Shown here in pieces: positions 46,259 to 56,959 of a DNA stretch of 64,000 nucleotides; position 1 is the stretch's first letter, and each line of letters opens with the position of its first letter. The DNA is from Lepraria neglecta (Eukaryota; Ascomycota; Lecanoromycetes; Lecanorales; Stereocaulaceae). Where the stretch lies: positions 3,038,001 to 3,102,000 of the forward strand of contig CM065647.1 of NCBI GenBank assembly GCA_033220425.1, in the 5' to 3' direction. The notes under the pieces were generated by a model. The model was not told the DNA's origin. It made no database searches and saw only the letters and a list, made by a program, of their open reading frames with translations. The translations under genes were made by a program, and so were the position numbers.

Positions 46259-48097
46259 ATGGCCATCAACAATGCGTTCCGCGCACTGAAACAAGAGGAC
46301 TTGACTGCTGACAACTCTACAACCAGCATCACTCAGCTGCCCGCGAATATACTTGAGGCGTTCATTCCAGGCTACTCAGTCATCTCAAAATTCCTACTCG
46401 ATGCTCTGGGTTTCGACATCACTCTCCTTGTCTCGGTCTGCTTCCTGGTCTTTGGTCTTGCTACATCACTTACGTTTGCTTGGAAGCATGCCTACCGGCA
46501 GTTTGAGGAGTATTTCATGAGCTTTATCCTGATCAACTCGGACGATGACATCCATGATCACATTATGGAGTGGCTCGCTAGCCAGAAGATTTCCAGAACC
46601 TCCCGTAAGCTAATGGCAAAGACCGGCCGCGAAAATGCTTGGGATATGATCGATGGAGCCGCCACCGAGCCAGAGCTAGATCCTGATAACTTCATGAACT
46701 TCAACAACTGGGACGCGAAAGTCCCACCCCGGTTTCAGCCTAGTTTTGGTAGCCACAGGTTCTTCCACAAAGGTCATTTTTTCCAGTTCAAGCGGGAGGA
46801 GAAACAGGTCATGAACGGGGGCTGGCCTATCATGCGGGATGAGGAGAATATCACCCTCACCTGCATTGGTCGATCAACCGAGCCTATCAAGAATCTTATT
46901 AAGGAGGCCCGAGATTTTTATCTCGAGAAGGAGAAGTCTTGCACCGTTGTACGAAGACCCTCTCCCAAGGAGCAAAGAGGAAGAGGACGAAGTGTTTGGA
47001 TGAAGGTTGCCACTAGACCTTCTAGGCCTATTGATACTGTGGTCCTTGAGCATGACAAGAAGAACCGGGTCCTTGCAGACATTAACGAGTATTTGCATCC
47101 ATCAACGCCTCGCTGGTATGCCAATCGCGGTATTCCATATCGTCGTGGATATTTGTTGCATGGCCCGCCTGGGACCGGGAAATCATCCCTTGCGTGGGCC
47201 ATCGCTGGCGTCTTTGGTCTGGACATTTACTGCATCTCGCTGGTGGATACTAACCTGACAGAGGAGGACTTGGGTATGATGTTTAACGCCCTTCCCCGAC
47301 GCTGCGTAGTCCTTCTAGAAGATATCGATGCCGCAGGTCTGAACAAGCGTCAAGAGACTGAAGAAACCGAAAAGGATAAGAGCGAGGATGCCGCCGCGAA
47401 AATTGGTGCCGAGATCACCAAGGCCTTCAAGTCCGTCCAGAAAACTGATAAGAATAAGGAAGGCATCACTCTGTCAGGCCTTCTCAATGCCATCGACGGC
47501 GTTGCCTCGCACGAAGGCAGAGTACTGGTCATGACAACCAATTTCCCCGACAAGTTGGATGAGGCTCTCATACGTCCAGGTAGGATAGACATGAAGGTCG
47601 AATTCACAAATGCGACACATTCCCAGATCTACGAGCTTTTCATCCGCATGTATTCTCCGGATGGATCCGCCAAGGTCGTCCCAGAGCAATACAAGTTTGA
47701 GCCTAATCAGAGCGTCAAGGATAACCTCCCTCGTCCTCTTTTCAACGGATCTATCTCAAACGGAACTATCCACCACCAATTCACAAAAGAGACTCTCGAG
47801 CACGGCAACATCAACGGTTCCATTCCGAACGGCAACATGCACAAATCGAAAATACTTACGCCCCCTGATACACCTATACAAATGTCCACGCCGGAGTCGA
47901 CTAGCATCGAAGACCTAGCAAGTGAATTTGCTAGGCGCCTGCCTGCAGACGTATTCACTCCTGCCGAGATTCAAGGATTTTTACTTACTAGGAAGAAGGA
48001 GCCGGCGAGAGCTTTACGTGAGGTCACAGTTTGGAAAGATAGCGTGCTGGAGGCAAGGGAGAAGAAGGCCTTGGCAAAAGCCGAGGCTACAGGGTAG
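46259..48097 (+). CDS. BCS1-like AAA ATPase
   Basis: Intronless, 612 residues. One membrane segment at about residues 54-76 (ITLLVSVCFLVFGLATSLTF) is followed by a BCS1_N-type domain (FFHKGHFFQFKREE, ITLTCIGRST) and an AAA module. The module has Walker A GPPGTGKSS with Lys308, Walker B VVLLEDIDAA, sensor-1 region GLLNAIDGVASHEGRVLVMT, and arginine motif RPGRID. In yeast, Bcs1 translocates the Rieske iron-sulfur protein across the inner mitochondrial membrane. Filamentous fungi carry many additional BCS1-like paralogs whose roles are unknown. The insertion after Walker B (KRQETEETEKDKSED) and the Asn/Gly-rich spacer near residue 500 (NGSISNGT, NGSIPNGN) point to such a paralog rather than the true Bcs1. 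Confidence 0.9.
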   Translation: MAINNAFRALKQEDLTADNSTTSITQLPANILEAFIPGYSVISKFLLDALGFDITLLVSVCFLVFGLATSLTFAWKHAYRQFEEYFMSFILINSDDDIHDHIMEWLASQKISRTSRKLMAKTGRENAWDMIDGAATEPELDPDNFMNFNNWDAKVPPRFQPSFGSHRFFHKGHFFQFKREEKQVMNGGWPIMRDEENITLTCIGRSTEPIKNLIKEARDFYLEKEKSCTVVRRPSPKEQRGRGRSVWMKVATRPSRPIDTVVLEHDKKNRVLADINEYLHPSTPRWYANRGIPYRRGYLLHGPPGTGKSSLAWAIAGVFGLDIYCISLVDTNLTEEDLGMMFNALPRRCVVLLEDIDAAGLNKRQETEETEKDKSEDAAAKIGAEITKAFKSVQKTDKNKEGITLSGLLNAIDGVASHEGRVLVMTTNFPDKLDEALIRPGRIDMKVEFTNATHSQIYELFIRMYSPDGSAKVVPEQYKFEPNQSVKDNLPRPLFNGSISNGTIHHQFTKETLEHGNINGSIPNGNMHKSKILTPPDTPIQMSTPESTSIEDLASEFARRLPADVFTPAEIQGFLLTRKKEPARALREVTVWKDSVLEAREKKALAKAEATG

Positions 48098-48818
48098 GCG
48101 GAACTAAGGGGAAGAGGGTGTACGACTCTCGCGATCAATTCGGCACTTCTGACAACCAAGTTCCGCTAGAAGCCCACGGCTGGGCAGCATAAGAGCTTGA
48201 CAGCGGGACCATGGGACGGATGGGCCGAAATTACAACGGGCATTCAGCAGGCTTGCAGAGAGGAAGAGCGAATCGTGATGGATAGAAATTGTGCATTCTA
48301 AATGCATGGCGAGGTCTATTGAATTATATTTGAAGCGAGCATTCATAACCAACATTGATTTTCGGGGAGGTACTTTCACGGTCAAAAGTCCCATGTCTGC
48401 GATGATGTTGGCGTTGGCGGCATTATTAGATCGTGCATTCAAGCGGGCTAGATTGACTTTCATAGATGATAAGCCTTTTCACAAAGGTGAAATGAAAATT
48501 ATTGAGTGATAGCCTCACGGCATGCCAGGTGAATTGGACCTGTCAGAGAGGGGTGATCGCCAGTGTATGAGTTGTCAGGTGCAAGCAGACCCGACATCTT
48601 GCTGCGGCCGATCACACAGCCTCATACAAAAACTTCCTATGCTTCATTTCCATCTGCTTTCATTCTCACAACGCTGATGCCCCCGTTAGAGCATGCAAAG
48701 TCACTAAATATATTGAGAAATTGCGGATAGTGGTTACCCCCTCTGGAGCCTGATAAGACCACGACAGCCACGATCTTACCTGTCTGACCTAGAGAGAACG
48801 AAACGCTTTCCAGTCATT
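48098..48818. other. intergenic, nothing recognised
   Basis: About 720 bp without a supported gene, RNA or repeat. Confidence 0.5.
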
Positions 48819-49618
48819 ATGCCTGTCACTTTTGGCATCTCAATCAGCGACTTCATCTCCGGTATCAATTTACTCATAGATATCGTACAAAGCCTAAAAT
48901 AGACGCATGGCGACGAAGTAGGGTATGAAGAACTCGACCGCGAGCTGAAGAATCTCAACAAGGGACTCGAATGCATCCAGGGGTTGTCCCTTGACGAAGA
49001 CCAACCTGCCCAGGCTCTGGCCGTCAACGAGGCTTTAAATGACTGCCGACTGTGCATGGAGACCTTCCTGCAACGAATCGGCAACTTCTCGAGTTTAGGT
49101 ACAAAGGCCGCAACAGCGTGGCCTTTGCCAGCTTTCAGAGAGAATTTACGCAAAGTGCAGTGGGCGCTGTTGAAGAAGGCAGATATTGCTAAGTTCCGTG
49201 CCGAGATACAGCTACATGCTGATGCACTAGATATGTTGTTGGAAGCTGCCATAGTTACTCTTATCTACTATGCTAACGGGCTACAAGAAACCACCTATCC
49301 ATTCAGAGCAAGCTACAGAAGAGTACCGCTCAGCATATCGATGAACACAAAGATATATCCACGGTGATCAATGACAAGGTTTCGGAGCAGAGTCGCAAAC
49401 CTAAGCATATGAGCACTAGGCTTGGTAAGCAGCATAATGCCATTACTAGTACGCAAGACTTCTCACCGCTTCCGCCAGTTTCATACAACAACCCATTCCC
49501 GCAGTGGCGGTGTGGATGGTGCAGCGGTGGCCCAATGACTATAGGGAGCAATTATCACTGCTACAGCTGCGGTCGCGCAAGGGATGGATATAGTGATCCA
49601 CCAAAGCGTAGAAGTTAG
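48819..49618 (+). pseudogene. degenerate fungal 'N-terminal domain' protein with zinc-ribbon-like end
   Basis: Starts MPVTFGISISDFISGINLLI, much like a helical N-terminal domain found in many Dothideomycete proteins of unknown function (pattern MPVTFGSxGDII...LVKxL). The frame hits a TAG at 48900 exactly where the family continues (SLK, stop, THGDEVGYEELDRELKNLN), then runs through LRKVQWALLKKADIAKFRAE and LHADALDMLLEAA. Later pieces (SEQATEEYRSAYR; STVINDKVSEQSRKPKHM) sit in two other frames. The end has WRCGWCSGGPMTIG...CYSCGRARD, a C-X2-C...C-X2-C zinc-ribbon-like motif. At least one stop and one or two frame changes are present, so it looks decayed. A short intron might account for one of the frame changes. 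Confidence 0.55.
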
Positions 49619-50210
49619 TGGCGCCAAGGAAAAGTGGCCTGTCAAGTCGCCCCTTGCAATTGGGGAATGGGCGACTGATAGACTTTCTTAGGTTTTAATG
49701 GGGATATAAAGCCATCAAGCAAGGATTCATTGTGTGATTATATGAAATGATTTAACAAGCAGTCCTGTTCGTAATTAATGTTTGTATGTTATATCCGTAA
49801 GCATATCTAAGTTAGCCAAAAGTCCTACCATAAGAAAACGCTCCCCAACCTTCTAAAGAGAAACATGGTCCCATGACGCGTACGCGTTGTGCAACACGAC
49901 GGTTTGCGTTTCATGTAGCACCGAGAAGACGTTTGAGAATAGAGTTTCAGGCCTGAAACAACTTCGGTCTGAGCGTTTCGGCATGAAGCGCTAAGGCCCA
50001 ATCATCATGTCCTGCTTCAGAAACACGATTTGAGGGATCTGTTCCAATTTTCGACTTCTCAAAATGAATGGGAGTGGCCCAAGGTCATGTAGCTGAGGTC
50101 AATGTATTAGCGATGTCAGCATTACAAGGCCTGAGCGAGCCCACCAATGAGAGCGCGAATGCCAATGCATCATTTTCATGCCTTGTGCAGACAGATGTGT
50201 TACTGACCAC
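49619..50210. other. intergenic, nothing recognised
   Basis: About 590 bp between two decayed genes. No coding or repeat structure can be supported. Confidence 0.5.
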
Positions 50211-51347
50211 CTACTGCTCCGTGCTGTTTCCGGACTGTGCGACAACGTCGGTGCCGTTGATGGCCGGCGAACTTTTTAGAGAGAGTGCTGGTAGAACACC
50301 ACCTGCCTCCAAAGGCAACCCTCTCCAATGAACCGCCACCGTGAATATACCCTGAGGCCCAATAGAGACATACCCACCCCTAAACATATGTTCAAGATTA
50401 ACCGCATTCATGAAAGACTCTATGAGCCTGGTCCGCGATATCGTATGCTGAAAAATAATCCCACCCATGGTAATTGTGATGAAGGGTGACGATACAAGTA
50501 TCGTATATCCAGTTCACACCGAGGACCCATCTGGCAACTTTTTGAGGATCGTCCATAGTCATTACTTGATGGATGGCGCGGACACAGTCTGGTGACTGCC
50601 CGATTGGGGGGTGTGGGTGTCCTGCGGGAGGGTGTGGGAAGCAGGTTGGGTTATATGAGAAGTTGGTAGTGTCGTTGGCTGTGGTAGGTTTTGGCATTCT
50701 ATCGTCATTTACTGAGTTGGACGTGCCATTGCCTGGTTGGATCGTGTTTATGTTGTCGGCCGGGGAACACTTGTTCTTCTCAGGCGGTTGTGGACCCCCA
50801 AAAACTGCCACACTGAAGACCCCCGCGAATCCAACTTTCACATAACCACCACGATACCCGTATCGCTGATTATCGCACTAGGCCTGAAGGATCGAAGTAG
50901 CATTCGCAATATCAAGCCTTGTGAACGTATCGCGCGAGTCGGGGGCTTAGGAAATAGGGCGATGCTGCAGCTCTTGTAGGTCCATTGTTGGGGGGAGCTC
51001 CAGCTGAATGGCTCCCATGTCCGTCTTCCTGGAGCCTCTTGGAGAATCCCAATCATAGCGATACTGCAGTCGTTTGGATCCGAGATTATAAAGTCGAAGC
51101 GGTCTGAAGGCACGGTGAGGCAGGTTGGGGTGTAGGATACGCCGGTGCTGTTGATAAGGGTATCGTATGAAGTATTGGAGACGTCGAGGCTTGCCGGGTC
51201 CCGGGTATGGACATTGGGGGTGGGAGAGATGACCGAGCGTGCATCAATATTTGTGGGTGCATTACTGATCATGCGGTGTGAAGGAAGCCCAAGAGTGGCA
51301 ATAAGGAGAGGGAAGGCAAAAGCAACAGCAAGAACTGAAGGCAGCAT
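50211..51347 (-). pseudogene. secreted protein with two tandem copies of one domain, broken
   Basis: A good signal peptide (MLPSVLAVAFAFPLLIATLG) is followed by two similar domains of about 130 residues. Copy 1 has PTCLTVPSDRFDFI, DPNDCSIAMIG, QQWTYKSCSIALF and GGYVKVGFAGVFSVAVFGG. Copy 2 has PTCFPHPPAGHPHP, SPDCVRAIHQVM, NWIYDTCIVTLH and GGYVSIGPQGIFTVAVHWRG. Shared layout: P-T-C, D-C, W-x-Y-x-x-C, then GGYV-x(2-3)-G-x-(V/I)-F-x-V-A-V. The pattern matches a family of uncharacterised secreted proteins I recall from Dothideomycetes. The reading frame appears broken, with about three breaks over the gene, so it is probably no longer made as a full protein. Function is unknown. Confidence 0.6.
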
Positions 51348-52125
51348 TGCACCTCATCCAATATGATGGATAAAACAACGACCGCACTTCGGTGATAAGA
51401 CCAAAAGGCATGGCTAACACATATAGCAACAGTGAACGACGTAGTGTGCTTTAAGGTTTGAGGTATAAGCTGTCGCCAGAAGCTGTGACGAACTGTTGCA
51501 TCTGAATAGATTGCTTGGATACTGTTCCATAGATAGCCGCGGCTAGCATTGCGGCCTTCCGTGACAGCTGCAGCAGTCTAGTCTGCGGCGACATCACCAC
51601 GTTCTTGCTGGAAGAACCAACTAGTCAGGTTTGGTGGGTAAATCACCGTACACACTGATGAATCACGCTCCCAAAGTTAAAACAGCGCCTTGGCGGCGGT
51701 GGGTTCAGAGGCCTAGAGAAGATTGGTCATGTAAGTTGCTAGTTGTGTTTGAAGCGCGAGAAGCTAACGGAGCCAGGCAGCCTCCAAGATTACGCATGGC
51801 GAGTCCTCTAGAGAATTCGGAACGGCCCAGGGTTCCAAGGTCTCACTGCATGTAGGAGGATCGTCTTAGGAAAGACTGTTTTATAAGTATTGATAGCTCG
51901 ACTTCTGGTTGCAAGTAGTGACTACCACTGCATTTATAAGAACATTGAGCTGAGCCAAAATGCCATTAATGGAAAACACATGCAGGTATTCTAGAAGTGA
52001 TCAACGTCTCTGATGGTGACAATCACAGCTCTAGCCCCCCCTTTACCTCAATCACATGTGGTTGCGTCACAGTGATTCCTGGCTGCGCCAGTGTCGCCGG
52101 TCCTGATCTTGTGATGTGCTTGATT
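51348..52125. other. intergenic, nothing recognised
   Basis: About 780 bp between two decayed minus-strand genes. No gene, repeat or RNA is supported. Confidence 0.45.
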
Positions 52126-53388
52126 TCATGCCTCTGTGCTGCGTATGAACTTTCTACTTCTGCCGCAACCCTGAAAAGATGCTCCCACAGTTTCTCGTGT
52201 TGTTCCTCCCAATGTCTTGATTATCCATTTCCGTGAAAGCGGTTGGAACCCTCGGACGAGGCTCCTGAGATATGAGCGCCAGCCGAGCGTAGAAGGAGGC
52301 GTATATTCGAACACAGGAGTTGGAGGTGGAACTCGCATGACCATATAGAAGTGACTCGCGTACACCAGGAATCGATAATGTTCAAAGACCCGTCTTCGTA
52401 AATCGTTGTCATCTTGCTTCATAGGATTGCAGGTCGCTAGCCAGGTTCTGTAGGCTTCGACAGCCTCTGTATGCCAGACTTATAGCCGTATCTGAGACGC
52501 TGGGGATTCGTTTTTGGCATTACGAGCATCGTCTCGCAAAAGGAAGACCTCAGGATGGTAGGGCATGCCTTTGAGGTGGTATTGATCAAACTCAGAACCG
52601 CATGCTTCCATGGTTTCACTTATGCTCGCCGCATAGGACTTCTCGAGGCCTAAGATCAAGTTTATAGTTCTGAGGGTTGCGAAAGCACAGGGCCAGGGGA
52701 AACGAATGCAGACGTGGTCCAGAGTCAGGTGGGAATTTGAATTGGACATCGTGGCGGCTGGCTGGAATTGTGTTGAATATGTAGCTTCGGGCTGGGGTAA
52801 TTTGACATCGAAGAGTCTGCATCGAGCAAGGTAGATCTGCCGTTTATGTCAAGGTCATGGATGACTTGACAGTGTTGAAGATCGAATGCCGTATTTCTGA
52901 TTATGGATATTGAAAGGACTGTTAATGGCTGTGCTGATGAAGTGTACCGGTGTAGATGTTTGCTAAGCTCTGTGGGCTCGCAGTGGTTGTGAGATAGACC
53001 TCCGCTCGCGGGCGATGCGCCTGCCCATCTTTGCCGGTGACAAGGTCGAGGCAAGTTTGTTTGGGAAGGAGTGAGGCACAGGCTTTGATCTTCGTCATTG
53101 CGAATTGGAAGCTCCAAGCTCTTCGACGAGTGAGAGCGTATTCCAGCAACTGCATGGAGTGGGATAAGGTTCCATCTAGACGTATGCCCGTCTTGCTTCT
53201 TCAAAAGTCATCCTTGCAAACACACTTGAAGTCTTCATCCACCAAGCTTCCGGTATCTGCTCTTTTGACTTCGTCCTCCTCGCAACACATTTGAGAGCCG
53301 TTGACTCCAGAAGATCAAACGTCTCTGCATCCTGGTAGTAGTTTGGGTTTGTAATCTTTCTTTTGTTCAAGAGGCGGTGAAATATCAC
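52126..53388 (-). pseudogene. decayed conserved hypothetical gene
   Basis: Protein-like blocks follow one another in order on the minus strand but in changing frames. They are AETFDLLESTALKCVARR and RMTFEEARRAYV (53176-53388); MQLLEYALTRRRAWSFQFAM and RAEVYLTTTASPQSLANIYT (about 52930-53160); NTAFDLQHCQVIHDLDINGR (about 52850); PRLHSFPLALCFRNPQNYKL (about 52690); LKGMPYHPEVFLLRDDARNA (about 52550); and DLRRRVFEHYRFLVYASHFY (about 52370). The order and spacing agree with one uncharacterised ascomycete protein family as I remember it. There are at least four changes of frame and some stops, too many for introns alone. The identity as one decayed gene is well supported. No function can be given. 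Confidence 0.55.
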
Positions 53389-54943
53389 GGGTCAAGGTAC
53401 CAGGTCAAAGATGGTAGTTGTCATTCCCAGAAGGAAGGCACCGTGTTTTTGAGGTGACTCGGGGGCAGGTTGCACCCAGAGCTCGTTCTTTCCTCGGCGG
53501 TAACATGCATGAGGGATCATGGAAGTCGTGGTCGCTATTGGCTGCTTTTAGGCGTTGTGAAGCTTGCACGACGAGGTCATTGTCGGCCAGTCATTGTTGA
53601 AATGTGCAGGAGCGTTTCAGAATCGAATCTCTTGAACAACGTCGGGCCACACGGTGAAGAAGGCCGCAATCCCGGTCGCATAAGGCTTGGCGCGGGAAAT
53701 CTTCACGCTAGGGCTGTTATGCGCTCTGATTGGTTTCTACACATCCTTTCATCCAACTTCCATCCTGTGTAGCTCAGCTTTTCGGCTCTTGACTCGCATC
53801 ATCTGATCCAATGTATTACGCGTATTATGCTACCAGGTCTTTGTTTGGTGACAAAGGCTCTCGGTAGCACGGGTACCTGAATGCATTGTTTCTCCCATTC
53901 TTAGCTTGCAATTCTCGTTGGATATCTGGTCCTCTTTCGGCGAAGATGGAGGACCCCCGTCTATACTTAATCATCCTTTGTGCGATATGGCTTCCTCTTG
54001 AGGAGAGCGCGCTTCCATGAGACGCTCAGACCCTGCTTGCTTCAGAAGCGATGGTGGTACAGGCCTTTGTGTGGATGAAGACCTTGTGGTTCCTTGCTTG
54101 AGGTTCTAAATTGCCTCAGATACACCTCCTGTATACTTGTGTTAAAGGATTGTAAGGGACATGCCAGGATGCTGGGAGAGGGGTTTCAGCGCTTCGACCC
54201 TCTTCTCTCCAATAGTTGCCTTCACTATGTGGCAAGTGAAGTCGCACTCCTATTGTCCCACTATTGATGTGGATCATTCGCGCTTCACGGGTCGTCAGGA
54301 GATGATAAAGGCCAAGTATTTATTTTGCTTCCCCCACCTTTCTTCCATCTTCTTTTCTCACTACTTCTCAACTTAACGAATAACGACAATTTCATTCTTC
54401 TTACCTTAGGCTGGTCCTCTTCATCTCAAAGCATCTTAACGTCCTGCCTGTGGCAGACCTACTATCATTCAGCACTGTGAGAAAACTTCGCCACATCAAC
54501 AGACCGACCGACGCCATTCATTATTGCGAAGATTACCTAGCGTTACTGGCAGTTGTCCATAGGTACGTCAGCCATTGTTCTCTTGCGAAAGTCCATTGTT
54601 TTCTGCAGCACCTGCAACGTCAGGGTGCCTATTGTCCTTTGATCTTGGCAAGTCTGCACCCTTACATTGTTGAACCTTTTGCATCCCTAATTCCTCGAGT
54701 GCTTTGTCATTTGGCCACAATATCCATTGTAGAAGGCCTTCTTTGACACCTTTTCAACGCACATTCTTCTCCCTCCATTTTCTGCAGGATACAAATACCC
54801 TCTTCTCTCTTCCATGTTCTGCCCTCCCATCATCATCACATCAACGCTCGAACATCCACTCACACCACATCAAGCAGAAACCAAACACCAAAGCCACAAT
54901 TCCACTTCGTCAGGCACGAAACAAGATCACACAAAACAACATA
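53389..54943. promoter_or_regulatory. 1.5 kb upstream region of the LPMO gene
   Basis: No gene is seen. Pyrimidine-rich stretches around 54330-54430 and 54760-54850, the second ending about 90 bp before the start codon, are typical of fungal transcription-start regions. No transcription-factor site is claimed. Confidence 0.4.
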
Positions 54944-56310
54944 ATGCATTCCTTCAAAGCCATTCTCTCGGCTTCGGCCATCGCCCTCCTCTCCGCGGCC
55001 AACGCACACATGATAATGGTTCAGCCACCGCCTTACGGTAGCCCTAACAATAGCCCGCTGGACGCACAAGGAGCAAACTTCCCCTGCAAGGCTACGAGCA
55101 ACTCGGGAGGAACAGTCACCACCATGCCTATAGGCTCCAAGCAGACCCTCAAATTTCAAGGTGGAGCTGTGCATGGTGGTGGCTCTTGTCAGGTCTCTCT
55201 CACCACGGATAACCCAGCTACCAAGAACTCCAAGTGGATGGTTATCCACTCCATCGTTGGTGGCTGTCCAGCGAGAGGTTCATCAGGCAACAATGGTGAC
55301 AATGCCCAAGCGATAGACCCGGATACCTACGACTACACGATCCCTCAGGGTATCACTCCTGGGGCATATACCCTCGCTTGGACATGTAAGTCTTTCCCTT
55401 ACCTCTCTTTTAATGAAACATGCTGACTTAGAACGTTCTAGGGTTTAACAAGGTCGGAAATCGCGAGATGTACATGAACTGCGCCAACGTCAAGATCACT
55501 GGAGGCTCGAGCAAGCGCGACACATATCTGAATGGCACCGAAGAACATGACCTTCCAGAGCTGACAGGGCGCGCAACACCCAACTTCCCAGCCATGTTCA
55601 TAGCCAACATTCCTTCCACGGACTGCGTGTCGCCCGACTCCAAGAACCTCCTGTTCCCAGACCCTGGACCATCGGTTGAATCTGCTGCTGCAAGCCCTCA
55701 AGCACCCTCCAACGTGCCTGTTGCTCCCAGTGGTCCCAAGTGTGGTTCGGCTGTTGCGGCCGCTGCAGCTCCAACGGGCTCTGCCTCTTCCGGCTCATCT
55801 GGTTCATCCGATGCAGCTTCACCTGCCGCCTCACCTGCTGTTTCAGCTGCCTCAGGTGGTGCCTCTGCGCCGGCAGCCTCAGCTGCATCCCCCGCCGCTT
55901 CCCCTGCCAGCTCAGCTGCTCTTCCCGACTCCGAGACCGCCCCCGCTGCTGGAGCTTCTCCAGCTGCGTCCGCTCCAACAGCTGCACCTTCCGCTCCCAA
56001 CGCCGCCGCTGCTCCAGCTGCTGCTGCCCCCAGCACCGCCCCTTCAGCATCAGGCAACTCATCCGGCGGCTCTGCCTCAGGCTCAACTGCACCAGCTGCC
56101 GGCTCATCTACTGGAACATGCACCCAGCCTGGCCAATCTATATGCTCACCCGATGGTATGCAAATTGGCACCTGTACCATGCAAAACACAGTCACCTGGA
56201 TTCCCGTGGCTGCTGGTACGAAGTGCTCGGGCGGCCTTATGGTTGCCAGCAAGCGATCCGCCAAGTTCGCTGAGAAGTACATGCGTCGCGCTTTCGTTGA
56301 CCTATTCTAA
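54944..56310 (+). CDS. AA11-like lytic polysaccharide monooxygenase with C-terminal X278-like module
   Basis: Two exons, 54944-55385 and 55442-56310, with a 56-nt intron; 436 residues. The signal peptide (MHSFKAILSASAIALLSAAN) ends at Ala21, so the mature protein begins His22 (HMIMVQPPPYGSPNNSPL). An N-terminal histidine is one arm of the LPMO copper brace. A second histidine occurs in SKWMVIHSIVGGCPARG, and the domain closes with AYTLAWTWFNKVGNREMYMN. LPMOs of this type attack chitin or other crystalline polysaccharides by oxidation. A linker of about 150 residues made of Ala, Ser and Pro follows. The C-terminal cysteine module (CTQPGQSICSPDGMQIGTC, then WIPVAAGTKC) resembles the X278 module often attached to AA11 enzymes and thought to bind chitin. 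The linker is intact with no frame slips. Confidence 0.85.
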
Positions 56311-56959
56311 AACGACAAGGAACGTAAACGCCAAGGGCAGAGTTGGTAAGGCAAAGCGAATGGTTTCCTCCTTTTCATTTTGTACATTTTTCCTCAATAG
56401 ATTGCAGTCATTTTCAGCATGCATAGCGAGAAGCTGGGGTACATAGCATCATCAATCAACAGAGATCTCGAGTTTGAGCTCAGTCTCAAAGTCCAATCAA
56501 TCATTGCAAATCTAATGTTCCAAACGTGACCTCGAGCTCAACTGCCAAGCTTAAATTACACTAGCGTATTAATTACATATAAATTACACTGGCGTGTACC
56601 AAACCCAGGCACGCGCAGCGCGCGCGCAAAAAGATTTGTTTCAATGGAGTTGAGTTGAGAGAGAAATAATTGGAGTTAGGATCCGGGCTGCGCAGCAGCC
56701 CCCAGGCCATTTAATTGGGCCCAATTGAGGGATGTCTTGGGTGCGCAAATAGGGGGGTTTCACCCCCCAGCTCCCTTGAGGAGCACCCATAGCCCAGATA
56801 GCAATTCAGGTCCGAATAGTAGGCCTTCCCTATTAATGAAATTATCTAGGTCGATCCATAGCGCAGGAACCCTGGCGAGTTCCTGCCATGCAACGGTCAC
56901 CAGTTGAATTTTTTTGCCAACTTAGCAAATAATCAGCTTGACTCCTATCACATATTTCT
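56311..56959. other. intergenic region between convergent genes, with palindromes
   Basis: 650 bp between the LPMO stop and the membrane-protein stop. The left part has a near-duplication (AATTACACTAGCGT about 56555, AATTACACTGGCGT about 56583) and a GCGCGC-rich run near 56620. The right part holds three perfect palindromes (separate entry). No coding sequence is seen. Confidence 0.55.
56685..56768. repeat. cluster of three perfect palindromes/hairpins
   Basis: Within 84 bp: GGGCTGC-GCA-GCAGCCC (56685-56701), AATTGGGCCCAATT (56713-56726) and GGGGGGT-TTC-ACCCCCC (56752-56768). All three are exact. They may be part of a small non-coding repeat, or form RNA hairpins in the 3' ends of the two convergent transcripts. 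Confidence 0.85.

Noticed and set aside
55598-56282. Long open frames on both strands across the LPMO linker (Gln/Arg-rich and Gly/Ala/Glu-rich)
   Set aside because: The repetitive GC-rich Ala/Ser/Pro coding sequence leaves other frames open. Only the LPMO frame has a signal peptide, domain motifs and consistent splicing.
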